From positions 1 through 22,460 of the forward strand of contig JAQGAU010000946.1 in NCBI GenBank assembly GCA_034698045.1: a stretch of 22,460 nt of DNA. The letters run 5' to 3'. This document shows, piece after piece, positions 1 to 9,734 of the stretch (positions within the stretch are counted from its first letter, which is position 1; each line of letters starts with the position of its first letter). Under the pieces are notes generated by a model. The model did not search any database, was not told where the DNA came from, and saw only the letters and a list, made by a program, of their open reading frames with translations. This stretch comes from Paramacrobiotus richtersi (lineage: Eukaryota; Tardigrada; Eutardigrada; Parachela; Macrobiotidae). A program made the position numbers and the translations under genes.

Positions 1-74
1 TGAGCTGGAGGAGGGCCCGACCTGGACAGCGTTTTCTGTTCACACTGACATTCGAAAATGCGCTGAAACCTTAC

Positions 75-1401
75 CGAGTTCCTTGAGTTGTGCTGGCGCC
101 GGTGTGTTGAAATCAACGGTCCCAAAGGCCACGTAGACGACCGACCGGGGCGCTTGTCCCCGCAGCCACTTCTCCGCCTCCGACTCGTCCCCCTGAGCAG
201 CCGGTGGGATCAACCGCCCCAAGCAGTACACCGGGATATGAGCCACCCGGGCATCCTCCTTGATCAACTGCAGCTCCTCCTTCTCGACCTCCCGGAACGA
301 ATTACATAGTACCCCATCAACCTACGGTATGGTCAATCGTTTCACAGCGGCCGCCTTGTACGATCTTGATTATTGACCAAAATGGCCGAAGATCTTGAAA
401 TATCCTCACCTGCGGTAGATGCTGGGCAATGGGTAAAAACATCTCCTTGACCGGAGCCATCTGTCCGGCCAGCGGTTGTCCCGCTGCCGGTAGCGTGTGG
501 AAGTAATCGTGATCTTCAGCGGAGACGACCATGGTGTCCTCGTTCATCAGCAGGTACCAGCGCATTAGTGTCGCGGGCGAGGAGTTGAAGAGGTAGTAGC
601 GCACGCCCGGGAGGCGGTGGCGCAGGACCGGTCCGACGAGGAACATGTCGGAAATAATTACCTGCGGGCACGGAAGTGTCTGCCCCGTGGATAAACGAAT
701 TGGGGACTCATCCTGAATTAAAACAAAATTAAATAGGAAATCGATAAATTAAAAAATCAACAGGAGGAAAAGACGACTAGACGGTGGTACTACGTCTGGT
801 CTAGTAGAAAGCGATAGTAACTATTGTTGGTTTCTTTTCCCACTGTGAGTGCGTTTATCTGATCTTCTACTGTGGAAATAAACCAGAAAAATTGTACAAT
901 TCAACAAATCAAATTTCCAACCTTGCCAGCAAGCACGACATTGTTCTGTTGTAAGCACGTTTGAAAAATATTTCTCTACTGTAGTGGATAGTTAATAAGA
1001 ACTGACGGACTGAAAATATATATTACTAAAAAGTAAAAATGTACAATATAATTATTGAATGACCGGCATGTTTGACAAACAAGAATATTCAAGATCACCT
1101 GCTTTGTCTCGATCTCGGTGACCAGTCGCTCAATCGAGGGGACAACCACCCGATTAAGACTGTTGAAGACGTCCTGCACGGTGCCGGTACCCCCGCGTCC
1201 CAGATCATCCTGGAGGTCGTCTTCGATGCGTAGCAGGGTCACGCAGTCCAGCAGGTCTTTGGGCAGCTGGTCGGCGCGGTGGCGGGACACAGCGAAGGTG
1301 ATGGAGTGGGTGCCAGCGAGTTTACGGGACAGCAGCAGCATCGGGAGGATGTGACCGTAGGCGGGCATGTTGATCACCAGGATCTCTTTTTTGGTGGACA
1401 T
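75..1401 (-). CDS. UDP-glycosyltransferase, 5' part (exons 1-3), runs off left edge
   Basis: Family 1 glycosyltransferases move a sugar from a UDP-sugar onto small lipophilic acceptors. Three exons join in frame: exon 1 at 1401-1099 (101 codons, from MSTKKEILVINMPAYGHILP, the N-terminal acceptor-side Rossmann start with the PAYGHILP motif), exon 2 at 712-410 (101 codons, containing PQVIISDMFLVGP), and exon 3 at 321 to about 75 (VDGVLCNSFREVE, then LGRLIPP, then EKWLRGQAPRSVVYVAFGTV). The junctions are GCAG|GTGATC, TTCAG|GATGAG, GCAG|GTGAGG and CGTAG|GTTGAT, all phase 0. Exon 3 probably ends CTCG|GTAAGG. The C-terminal UDP-binding signature would lie in exons outside the window. The layout (NSFxEVE, LG-LIPP, WL..Q.P.SVVYVAFGT) resembles plant and bacterial UGTs more than vertebrate ones. 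I see no signal peptide or internal stop in these exons. Exon positions come from splice motifs and frame, not transcripts. Confidence 0.85.
713..1098 (-). other. Intron 1 of the UDP-glycosyltransferase gene
   Basis: This 386-bp stretch lies between exon 1 (donor GT at 1098-1097) and exon 2 (acceptor AG at 714-713). It is AT-rich with no ORF of interest. Its part nearest exon 1 (from about 966) is also present next to the second UGT exon 1 near 12.92-13.04 kb. The rest is not, so the duplication breakpoint falls inside this intron. Confidence 0.65.
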
Positions 1402-3360
1402 GGCTGCGGGGAGGACTGGAGCTTATTTACCCAACTAATGAACACCAAAAGACATTTACAGACCACCAGCACGTTCCTAGCACTAACTGTCAGTACGTGT
1501 GCGCTACGAAGATCTTAACTATATCGTGTGTTTTCAAACGTTTCATACAGACCAGAAATCGATGTTTTTCTGTTGTTTAGGACAATGCAGCCGCAGTTTT
1601 GCAATAAAAATAAAAAAAGTGACCAGAAAACATTGTTAGTGATGTTCCTGAAGCTATCTTGGTGTGGTACTGGTTCTTATGGAAGATAAAAGTTGTTTGT
1701 ACGCATTATACCAAAAGTGTAGTTGAAGTGCAGATTACAGCCTGACACGTAGAAATAATATATATTGACTCGGAGATATACATACGATAAATGTACGACG
1801 GGAATAGATAACTCTTACCGGATTCCTTGGTTTAGCGGTTGATTTCCGGAATCCCGTGTCGTTCAGGATTGTAATTGTTCAGTACACTATACTGACGTGG
1901 TATCACGGCAAATGACTGTCGACAAGTGTTCAATAATGCATTCGCTCGTGGTAAGTTGTAACAGAACGGTTATGCAGATTGACGGTGTTGTTGACGTCCA
2001 AGTCTAGTCTTCCGAAAATTCGGTACTCGTAGTCAAGGCTGTCAACGTTATAACCGAGCTCGAGCTGATCCGTTCATATACAAACATTGTCTACGTACAC
2101 CTGGATGTTCCTGGAAATGGCGTTATCTGTATGTACACAAGTGCATACAACAGTTTCAGCTGGTGGTGGAAAGAAACGTCTAGATTAAGCTAGATGAATG
2201 GACAAGATTACTGCAGTCGCGGAAAACGAGTTTGCAGTCTTTGGAGTGCGCACTTGTCTGCGGCAGACCGGATTTGTGAGTGTGGAATGTTCACAATTTA
2301 TTGTGACACAGCCATAATGCGACACAGACAATAAAATATGTACATACAGACAGGAATATAAAATCACAGACAATTATGAACTTCCAGGCCATTATGGAAT
2401 TACAAGTGTGGTCTCTTTCCACAAAATACCGTTGATTAATTGTTTAATTCTTTCACCAGATTTGCACTGAACATGTATTATACACTATTTTTTTATTACC
2501 ATACGTGGTTTCTGAATGTGGAATTTGCACAATTAAATTTCCATTCCTACAACGTATGAATGAACAGTGGGCTTTTCTTGCGTATACTGACTGTTTTTCA
2601 GGTTTGATATGGTACCTGAGGTCCTGATGTGGATATCCACACGAGTGCAATATCGAACCTTAAACGTCGATGTTAATATTAATATGGCTGTGGATTCTTG
2701 GCCGCGTGGCACGTGCGGAGGATTAATCCAATGATTCCAAACCAATCCCGAGCTTGTTTTGGCGCTCAGAACCGGGGCACCAGTGTTAAACAAAGTCCAT
2801 CATCGCGAGGATCGTCAATTGATGACGTGAGTTGCCTCCAGAACGATCCCGCTGGATCGGTATGTAGGCATGCCACGCCATCTTGACGACACCTGGCGTA
2901 GATCTGCTGCACACGAAACTTAAGGAGGCAAGGGTCGGAAGACTGCAATCCGCGTGTCAACGAACGCCAGCAGACCAGACAAAATGAAGAGGCTGGTCTA
3001 ATTCGCTGTTATTCACGGGTAGTCCTTCATTCACGGGTATTACAGTACTGAATTTCGGTATATATTCACGGCTCTGCCGGAAATGCCGGGCCTACCGCAC
3101 ACACGGCAGAGAGCAGAAAGCGTAACCATTACGCGTTTCTGGAGGAGCGCGGTTCCATGGTTTATCCGTTTGCTACTGAAACTTTGGAGTTTGGACACCG
3201 TCGACCCCGCTTCCTTCCTGAACATGTTCACGTATTCAAGACGTACGTCGACATCTTTCATTTAGTACGGGACAAACGAGATCCACTGCCTTAAATATCG
3301 TGTTGAAGTGGCAGTAGCGAGCGATATAGGTAGCGCTGGTTTTGGCGGGCATTTTTCCCA
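966..3360. repeat. Segmental duplication block 1, left copy
   Basis: This block reappears in the same orientation at about 12919-15940. Paired landmarks include the UGT exon 1, the stretch around 2200-2290 matching 14580-14680 (shared GCGGAAAACGAGTTTGCAG), 2650-2700 matching 15245-15300 (shared TATCGAACCTTAAAC), and 3130-3340 matching 15680-15870 (shared ATTACGCGTTTCTG, then AAACGAGATC and TGGCAGTA). Identity is patchy, high near the UGT exon and lower further on. Apart from the UGT exon I see no supported gene between 1402 and 3360. Edges are estimates made by eye. Confidence 0.75.
1988..1996. other. Empty target site of the MULE-like element
   Basis: The sequence TTGTTGACG occurs here once, in the left duplicate, within the same context (GTTGTTGACG, then downstream GTCTTCC and AAGGCTGTCAACG) in which the right duplicate carries the 441-bp element at 13916-14356 flanked by two copies of this 9-mer. 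It therefore represents the pre-insertion state. Confidence 0.8.
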
Positions 3361-3768
3361 TTGTTTGACAAAGATTTTCGATTTTGGCGGGAAACGTTTC
3401 GGAAGTGTTGACCGTGTTTTGGCGAGGTGGGCCGGGCGATGAGCTTTACCTTCCACTCTCTTCGGCCGGAACCCGAATCGCCTCGGACGACACCAACAAC
3501 GAACCATAGTGCTATATTTTACAGTTATGTACGGAAGTTTGCGCTTCGTAACTACCCAGCTTCTGTAACTGGCAATTTGATGTTACGTTTTGTGCTAAGT
3601 TTCTTCATGCGTTACAGTGCCAGTCAGATAAATATGCGGATATAAGCGTAAGCGTACAGCTGTACCGTACAAGGATAACACACCTCGCATTCAAATGCTG
3701 TCATAAACTGCAGCACAACGGTATTACATTGTGGTGAAATAAATGCTGTACAATGTACATGTACTTTT
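3361..3768. other. Intergenic stretch between duplication blocks
   Basis: I see no supported gene, RNA or repeat here. Small open frames exist on both strands but show no recognisable domain and no conserved copy elsewhere in the window. Confidence 0.4.
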
Positions 3769-4797
3769 TGAAACTTGTATTGGTAGTTTGTGGCTGTACT
3801 GACCGTGGGGAAGTTTTTTATATAGACGCGGCGTTTAGCAAATCAATATCACTTGTCAGAAACACTTCATAGTGGCGCCGGCAAAACCTGTGCTCTAAGC
3901 AAAAATGTCACCACAGAAACTCGGTTGTGCCAAAAAGCGAGCGTGCAGAATTTGCTGGGGGTTCAACTATCTCGTAATGCACTCTTACAATGCTGTTTTC
4001 CAATTCCGTCTCATCCGAACAGTCAAAGGAAAAATCGTGGCAAGTGGAATCAACATCATGAAACGATTAAGCGAAAGCTTTCAATCACCACTGTCCACTT
4101 TCATCTGGTACATAGTTTCTTTTCACTTCTTTCATGCATCATAACTAACAAGTGACTGTCATATTACGGATCGTATACTTGTACTATATACGTGCTTGTT
4201 GCTAGCAAAATCGGCAATTTCCTTTCTCATTGTGTGTTGACTGTGTTTGTGCGCTCTGAGCGTAGCGGTATTGTGTTTGCTTTCGTACTTTGCAGTTGAA
4301 ATTGTAGTAGCTTTTTCAGGAAACTGGAGGCCTGGAGCTATGGCAAGATCTGCATTACAGTTGTGTATTTTTTGTTAACTATTTTCGCAGTTATGGCGTA
4401 AGTCAATTTAAATTATCTCGGATGCAGAGTTCGCAGCTCGCACGCAGGAATCATCCTTGTGTAGCACTACGAGTACGCATTATTAGGAGTTACGTGTGAA
4501 CCGGTGCAGCAGAATACAGCAGAAAATTAATGCAAATCCCAATACTCAGTCTGCTGAAGAAGTGAAATAGCAGGTGAGTGCCTTTTACCAAGTGGTGGAA
4601 GGGAACACAGCCAACCCACTCCAGAATCGGTGCGAACAACCTTATCGCGTATGCTGAGTCTACGCGAAAACAGTTTGCATTTTTTTGAGCACTTGTTGGA
4701 CGTACTTACTCGTATTATGTCGTGCCAGGGAATTAATTGGCTGGCAGCCGCTCCGAAATGTTCCAAGAAAGCGAAGTTTCAAAGTGGCCGCAGTTGG

Positions 4798-4805
4798 TAT
4801 AAAAA
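4798..4805 (+). promoter_or_regulatory. TATA box of gene X, left copy
   Basis: TATAAAAA sits in a context shared with the right copy (GTTGGTATAAAAA, then GGC.GAT.GGCC). It lies about 210 bp upstream of the start codon at 5010. The shared position and flanks suggest it is the real core promoter of this gene family rather than chance AT-richness. Confidence 0.6.
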
Positions 4806-5157
4806 CGGCTGATCGGCCGACACGCAGAACCATTTTTCAGTCATAATACGTAAATTTGACATACCAGCAGTACAATAAGCTTTTCGAGATACCTTGTGGT
4901 ACTTGTAGACTTGTGAAGTTGTAGTACAATCATCGGTTTCAACAAAAAATATCTGACAGTAGGAGTCGGCCGTACGCCAAAGTGGCGGGCCGACAAACCG
5001 GTTTTCATGATGGGAATGTTCGCGTACAACATTTCATCTGGTCCAGATGACGATAATGAGGCTGATCTGAATCGTCTGCTAATCAAGGTGGAAGCTGGCA
5101 TCTTGCATTCTACGGGAACAGTGACCGATTTACCACAAGCCATCCAAGATCTCGTAC

Positions 5158-5237
5158 GGAAGAATAGTCGGCCCTGTTTGAGTACCAGCGAACAAGGCCT
5201 TGTTCGCTGGTGCTAAAACACGGCCGACTATTCTTCC
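5158..5237. repeat. Fold-back inverted duplication, 40-nt arms with no spacer
   Basis: Left arm 5158-5197 and right arm 5198-5237 are reverse complements at 37 of 40 positions with no loop. The right arm, read as its complement, keeps the GTGTTTTAGCAC seen in the intact gene X, while the left arm has drifted (CTGTTTGAGTAC). So the inverted copy preserves the older sequence. Confidence 0.9.
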
Positions 5238-5308
5238 GCATTTGAGCGAAGGGCTCGCAGTTCGAGCGTTATTTACTGTCCTTTGGATCAACAGTTCCAA
5301 ATCCAACT

Positions 5309-5343
5309 TTTATTAGCATTATATCCATTCTAATGCTAATAAA
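5309..5343. repeat. Second fold-back, 13-nt perfect arms, 9-nt loop
   Basis: TTTATTAGCATTA (5309-5321) and TAATGCTAATAAA (5331-5343) pair perfectly. Against the intact gene X, the right arm corresponds to the TTATGTTGATAAAAGTGAGAT region and the left arm has no counterpart, so it looks like an inserted inverted copy of its neighbour. Confidence 0.75.
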
Positions 5344-5518
5344 TGTAAGATCCCCCTGTTGTGGACAATTACGTAGAAGGTCACCGACTGATATTCCGTA
5401 GGTATGACAGACTTTATAATGCGCCAAGATTGTTGCATTGTGTTTCTCTGTTAGCTTGTCTTTGAATAACCTGGTTGTCCATCAAGTTTTGTACTGTGTG
5501 TAGAAGAGATGCAAGTGC

Positions 5519-6174
5519 TTAAGGCCAGACTCCGGTCAAATCGGAGGTTTTGCGCAACAGAGTGCCACTACACGGATAGATGCAGTTGAAAGCACTCATG
5601 TTAGTCATATAATGCGTTTGAAAGTGAAAAGATGGATCTCCATTGTACGTTTGTCCGTTTCTGCGCGCAGTGGGCGGTTGTTCTGCAAGACGGTCAAAAA
5701 GTTTAAGCAGAGATGCTGCTCTGAAAATCCACGTTTCCATCCGATTTGCTTGGACGATATATTAATAAATGCGCATAAACGAAATAATCACTCTGGAGTT
5801 CTGAACCAGTTTCAACTGGAACGTATGGCTGTGAAATTTTAAAATGAATTTGTGAAATTTTTAAAATTCGAAAATTGCACACCCGTCCGTTCCGGCTGTA
5901 ACTGGGTCAGAACAATCGTCTCATTTATGCGTATTTATTGATATATCGTCAAAACAAATCGGATGGAAACGTAGATTTTCAAAGCGGCATCTTTGTTTAA
6001 ACTTTTTGACCGTATTGCATAACAATCGCTCATTGCGCGCACAAACGGACAAAAGGACAATGGAGGTCCATCTTTCACTTTCGAAGCCATTGTATGGGTG
6101 TTGTCTGTTGTCTACGTCCATGCACTGGCAACATCAAATGCAAACCCATTGGTTTAACCGAAAATTCCCCTTAA
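5519..6174. mobile_element. TTAA-flanked fold-back element (non-autonomous, piggyBac-type target)
   Basis: TTAA at 5519-5522 and at 6171-6174 flank 648 bp that is almost one long palindrome. The clearest arms are 5614-5782 and 6088-5921, about 169 bp each, roughly 80% matching by eye. Both contain TTTCCATCCGATTTG and ACGATATAT, and a GGTCAAAAAGTTTAA core. Pairing continues inward to a centre near 5845-5868 and outward, more weakly, to the ends (GGCCAGACTCCGGTCAAA against GGGGAATTTTCGGTTAAA). It encodes no transposase. The TTAA duplication and terminal inverted repeats suggest a piggyBac-mobilised miniature element. The same peptide readable in both arms is a by-product of the palindrome. Confidence 0.7.
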
Positions 6175-6540
6175 AAGTAATGGAAGTTCGCGAAATTTTT
6201 GGAAACATAATACATGAGCTGGAAGCCTGGAGCTGAAACAGTGTTCTGAACCGACAACAACATGTCTTTACGGTAGACTAAAAAGAACTGCCATAATTAT
6301 CTGAACGTTAGGAAGCCATCGTTTCCTGTCCCCTTCACGATATTTTGTTCCTCAGAGTTTAGTAGAATACAGTACATGGTCCAGAAACGAGTCTGAGATG
6401 AAAACACCTTAAACGAAATATACGGTAGCACCACATTATGAAAACTAACTCAGAAATTGCAAATTTCGAGTAACGTTGTCCAGTATCGTCAGAACCGATA
6501 AACCAGAACCGGGGAACCTAAACCCATACCACATGACATT
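6175..6540. other. Intergenic stretch 3' of the Ig gene
   Basis: No gene is supported here. The last 100 bases or so, read on the minus strand as the Ig gene's 3' flank, resemble the flank after the right Ig copy (TTTATCGG, GACGATAC near 10993-11010), so the inverted duplication extends slightly past the stop codons. Confidence 0.4.
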
Positions 6541-7383
6541 TCAATACACACGCATCTTTTGCACAAACCAGTGCTCGTTGGTTGGATCGGTTCTCGCCCA
6601 GCATTCGATATCTCCGCGGCGGTAATCAGGTCGGAGGACTGTTAAAGTTGTTGTCTCGGAACAATTCCTGCGTGCTTCTTCATCCGATGCAGAGTGAACG
6701 TACTGGTTCGTTTGCCACCCTACGCCAAGTTCCTCTTTTGGCTGCAGATACGAAACGCGGTGGAGGAAATGCCCTTCCGGTGAGGCGATGAACATTCCGC
6801 CATACTTCCAAACGAAGTAGGGATCGGAGCTGGGGAAGCATTCTATCTGCAACTTGCAGGAAAAGGAGAATTTTGTGGCAGTTGACGTGGGTAGAAGCTG
6901 TATAGGTTCCAGGAAAACATGGTCAATACTTTGAGGCACCGCGCGGAGTGAATATGTTTTCCGAACACACAAACTGGCAGGGTTTTCCAGACATGGCTGA
7001 AGACATTCAAATTTTCCTGCAGATTGGTGAGTAACGGGATGAATGTGCAAAATGCTATAGCCGGAGTTATGGGTTTGTGTGAAGCGTGGACGGTCAGTGG
7101 TCAAACTGGTCCGAATAGGCAGGCCATTATGATTCCATGTAAGTCGTTCCACGAATCCAACCGCTGAACGCCCAGCTGGAGACTCTGCTGCACAAGTAAG
7201 ATTTACTTTGTCGCCAATAAAAGCTTTAACGATGGGGACATCTGGATGCGGATTATTTCGAATTTGTTCGTGATAGTTGTACAATGTGTAATCCGGAAAC
7301 TGAACTGTCTTGTTTTGCATCTGATTCTCTTCCCTTTCCACGTACTCCGATAAAAGTACTGCAAGAAGGACACGAAATGTCAT
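6541..7383 (-). CDS. Secreted protein with two immunoglobulin-like domains, intact copy
   Basis: The 280-residue frame from ATG at 7383 begins with a hydrophobic leader (MTFRVLLAVLLSEYV), suggesting export. An upstream in-frame ATG exists, but the paralogue at 10128 supports this start. Ig domain 1 (about residues 50-145) has IGDKVNLTC, the core LTWNHNG and SAGKFECLQ (Cys, Trp and the F-strand Cys). Domain 2 (about 155-270) has FSFSC, YFVWKYGG, TTTLTVL and GDIECWARTD. Extra cysteines in both domains may form further disulfides. N-glycosylation sequons include NKT, NLT and NCS. There is no membrane helix after the leader. The coding part shown has no intron. It lies head-to-head with its damaged twin. 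Function is unknown; adhesion or recognition is a guess from the fold. It may have an extra 5' exon at 8087-7964. Confidence 0.75.
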   Translation of the reverse strand: MTFRVLLAVLLSEYVEREENQMQNKTVQFPDYTLYNYHEQIRNNPHPDVPIVKAFIGDKVNLTCAAESPAGRSAVGFVERLTWNHNGLPIRTSLTTDRPRFTQTHNSGYSILHIHPVTHQSAGKFECLQPCLENPASLCVRKTYSLRAVPQSIDHVFLEPIQLLPTSTATKFSFSCKLQIECFPSSDPYFVWKYGGMFIASPEGHFLHRVSYLQPKEELGVGWQTNQYVHSASDEEARRNCSETTTLTVLRPDYRRGDIECWARTDPTNEHWFVQKMRVY

Positions 7384-7963
7384 CACTACTAGCGGCTTGT
7401 TAGTACTTATTGTTAAGGTGCCTGTAATTATCTTGCTTCTATGATTCTTTAAAATTACCGGTCGGTTAACATGAGGCAAAAGTTTCGCACTGCGGTTTAC
7501 GTCGATCCGTTTCTGTACGTTCAGTGGTAGGACTTTTAACTCTTACTAACTGACAGAAACAACAATCAAGAATGGAGGCTAGGAACAGAAAAGACAATAT
7601 GAATCTTTTACGGTTTCACCTAACGTGAAGGATACGGAGACGTATAGGCGCACAATAGGCGTACCCGAAGCCCGTGCTTTGCGACTGCATCGCACATAAT
7701 TGATAATACAGTTTGGCTAGCCCTTTCTGTACAGAATATACATTACCAGATAAATGTTAAGAGCGGGAGCTTAAAGAAGTACGAAATCCTGAAGGCCTTA
7801 ACCGTCAACAGGGTCCCAGTATGAATGTTTGGCCACGCGCCGGCCCCAGTAATACGAAATCACACCGGCCGTATTCGTTGTTCATGTTGAAAAGTGTTGA
7901 CAACCACCGTTAACAGGGCCCCAGATTTGTATGAGTGTTTAGTCACAGGCCTGCTCGAATTAC

Positions 7964-8087
7964 CGTCTTGGATAATCGGAAGTGCTTGTTGCTGATGAAA
8001 TAAATTCAGCGTAGGTATAAAGGCAACGATCAAATCCGGAATGACTGCATATAAAGCAGCAGTCAAATAGAATGCTTGTGCCAGCAT
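7964..8087 (-). CDS. Short hydrophobic exon upstream of the Ig gene (left copy)
   Basis: ATG at 8087 opens 41 codons rich in hydrophobic residues (MLAQAFYLTAALYAVIPDLI, then FIP and NLFHQQQALPIIQD) ending at a donor CG|GTAATT. The inverted copy at 9608-9734 keeps the ATG, the frame and the donor CG|GTAACG. The two differ by one codon near the start and two codons in the middle, all multiples of three. That pattern suggests selection on protein. It ends in phase 1. A branch-like TACTAAC followed by CTAG just upstream of the Ig ATG would accept it in phase (giving V-V-M-T-F), so it may be the first coding exon of the Ig gene. It could instead be a separate peptide gene or shared flank. Confidence 0.45.
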
Positions 8088-8330
8088 GATGGACCGTGGT
8101 TATTAAATGTTAGTTCATGTATCGGGCACAAATTGTCGGCGGCACTTAAGCACGTTGGACATCTACATTTGTCTGCAGACAAGTTCCCTATCGTTCGCGT
8201 TTCTTCCAAATGAAGTAGACTAGCAGACAGTCGAAGACTAGCAACAGAAACGACATGTCGCTGACCCAGAATGCAGGTGTGGGGATCTGTTCGTTTCCGC
8301 ACGTTTCCCGGCAACGGAACCGGCAACACA

Positions 8331-9344
8331 CGGCCACTGAAATTCGAAATGTGTCTCCTCTTTTACGTCATGTACAGCGATCTGTGTGTTACGGAATAAA
8401 GTGCTTGTCATCGTGATCTACTGTCTTGTTCCACTTCCAAGTTTGAAAGGATTCAGGATCATTGTTTTAGTATCAGTTTCTAAACTGGCATATTAAGCTT
8501 CCCTTTCTACCTGCAGATTTGTAATTATCTGCGGTTCTTGTGTCAGCAAACACTACAACCGAAAATACCAACACCATTATTATCAATGAAAAGTGCCCTG
8601 ACGGGAAACCTTGCCGCATGTTGCCGGGAAACGTGCGGAAACGAACAGATCCCCACACCTGCATTCTGTGTCAGTCACATGTCGTTTATGTTGCTTGTCT
8701 TCAACTGTCTGCTTCACTTGGAAGAAACGCGAACGATCGGGAACTTATCTGACAAATGTAGATGTCTAACGCGCTCAAGTGCCTCCGACAATTTGTGGGA
8801 CGATATAGACATGAACTAACAAATCAAAAAAAATGTGCCTTATTACGTGGCAGTGCACCCAATACTGACGCCACGCGTCAATATCCTACACCTGGCCTTT
8901 GTCGTGATAATCGATTACCTTCTGTGTGCTTTTATTTACAATCAGCACTGCTGCACCACACAGTCCCAGCCTGCTGGCCGCTAGACTACCATCTTCTAGA
9001 GTGCTACTTAATAGATTGTTGTATCACATATTTCTCAGATTTGTATACGTTCACGTATTGTAGTCAAGCTCTAACCTCCACGTTGCACCTGCACGAAACC
9101 GGAAAGCGCAGCAGGCCGTTTGATAGCACGGCTGTTACATGTACATGAAGGGCTAACTGACAGATACCTAGGACACCTACAAATATGCCACGCATATGAA
9201 CTGTTATGTGAAACTCAACATTACTGCATAATTAGATCACATACAGTAATTTGTTGTGAATTCAGGGCGGACTGTATAGCCACGCCCGGATGGTCAGCGG
9301 AAGCCGACGAATACAGTGGTTGCATTATTGAATTGCGTAGTCGT
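8331..9344. other. Centre of the inverted duplication
   Basis: This 1-kb stretch separates the two long arms. It contains the extra partial copy at 8600-8825. I find no supported gene in the rest; the ORF across 8762-9148 has no recognisable domain. Confidence 0.4.
8600..8825 (+). repeat. Third, partial copy of the Ig-gene 5' flank
   Basis: This stretch repeats, in plus orientation, the sequence read on the minus strand from about 8305 to 8105 (shared GGGAAACGTGCGGAAACGAA, CCCCACACCTGCATTCTG, CGACAATTTGTG and CATGAACTAACA). The match stops before the short exon. A related, more diverged copy is at 9345-9600. The two close copies form an inverted repeat with a loop of about 300 bases. Confidence 0.8.
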
Positions 9345-9607
9345 GTGCTGCAGGTTCCGTTGCCGGGGAACGCGCGTAAACGAAGTACCGGCCCCAAACC
9401 GGCATTCTCTGTCAGCGACACGCCATTTGAAATAAGCCTGCGATGTTTGCAATGCAGGCTTGCAAACTTGTCTGCAAGTCTGTTTCATTTAGAAGAACCA
9501 CGAACGAACATGAACTTACCTAACAAGTCTAGACGCTAGCGTGCTCAAGTTTCAAGGGACAAATTGTGTGCGATACGTAAACCAACAAATTACCAGTGTC
9601 CATCATA

Positions 9608-9734
9608 ATGACACAAGCGTTTTGTTTGACTGCTGCTTTATGTACATTGCTTCCGGATTTGATAATCACTTCGTTTGTACCGGCCTGGTTAAATTTATTT
9701 CATCAGGAGCAAGCACTTGCGATTATCCAAACCG
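9608..9734 (+). CDS. Short hydrophobic exon upstream of the Ig pseudogene (right copy)
   Basis: This is the counterpart of 8087-7964. ATG at 9608 opens 42 codons (MTQAFCLTAALCTLLPDLII, then FVPAWLNLFHQEQAL and IIQT) and ends at CCG|GTAACG in phase 1. It keeps the frame despite insertions against the other copy. The candidate acceptor before the Ig start here is TACTAACAAGGCGCTAG|TG, which again joins in phase. Whether it is spliced to the Ig exon is inference. Confidence 0.4.

Larger units (their letters stand above)
5010..5404 (+). pseudogene. Gene X, left copy: decayed paralogue of the membrane protein at 19740
   Basis: From ATG at 5010 the frame matches gene X: both begin MGxFxYNISSG, share EADxNRL and a V(E)DLVRK-like segment ending in RPC, then S(T). 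After about residue 60 the copy is destroyed. A 40-nt fold-back duplication at 5158-5237 reverses the reading and brings a stop (TGCTAA, 5216). A second inverted duplication lies at 5309-5343. Later stretches still align with the intact copy (GCGTTATTTACTGTCC, TGTGGACAATT, and CTGATATTCCGTAGG at the old donor near 5400), but out of frame. I find no counterpart of the acidic second exon downstream; a TTAA element begins at 5519 instead. The TATA box and 5' region are kept, so a short transcript is possible. The family is unknown to me. Confidence 0.75.
3769..5450. repeat. Segmental duplication block 2, left copy (gene X region)
   Basis: This stretch matches about 19048-20150 in the same orientation. 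It starts with shared ACTTGTATTGGT, runs through the shared AGAAGTGAA and GTGGTGGAAGGGAA upstream region, the TATA box and gene X, and ends in the exon 1 donor area, where CTGATATTCCGTA and ATGCGCCAAGATT are shared. The left copy holds about 500 extra bases (about 3925-4430) that the right copy lacks. The right copy has a 90-bp upstream unit twice where this copy has one. Confidence 0.75.
6541..8330 (-). repeat. Left arm of large inverted duplication around the Ig genes
   Basis: Read on the minus strand, this arm corresponds to 9345-10958 on the plus strand: first the TTGCCGGGAAACG region (8300), then the short exon with CTGCTTTAT (8087-7964), the CACGTTAGGTGAAACCGT region (7620), the TACTAACAAG site just before the start codon, then the Ig gene. 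Lengths between landmarks differ by insertions and deletions. The centre of symmetry lies near 8.8 kb. Confidence 0.8.

Noticed and set aside
976-1098. Tail of the open frame after UGT exon 1
   Set aside because: It follows a GT donor, is AT-rich, and does not match the tail of the second copy, so it is intron.
2533-2960. Small overlapping frames in the left duplicate
   Set aside because: The right duplicate does not preserve them in frame, so there is no support for coding.
5612-6121. Two similar peptides on opposite strands (shared VKKFKQRC and RFHPIC)
   Set aside because: They are the two arms of one palindromic element. Similarity follows from the inverted repeat, and a one-base indel near the arm starts breaks a shared frame.
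7384-7479. Extending the left Ig gene to the upstream in-frame ATG
   Set aside because: The added residues are not leader-like, the paralogue has no matching start there, and a branch/acceptor-like site lies just before 7383.
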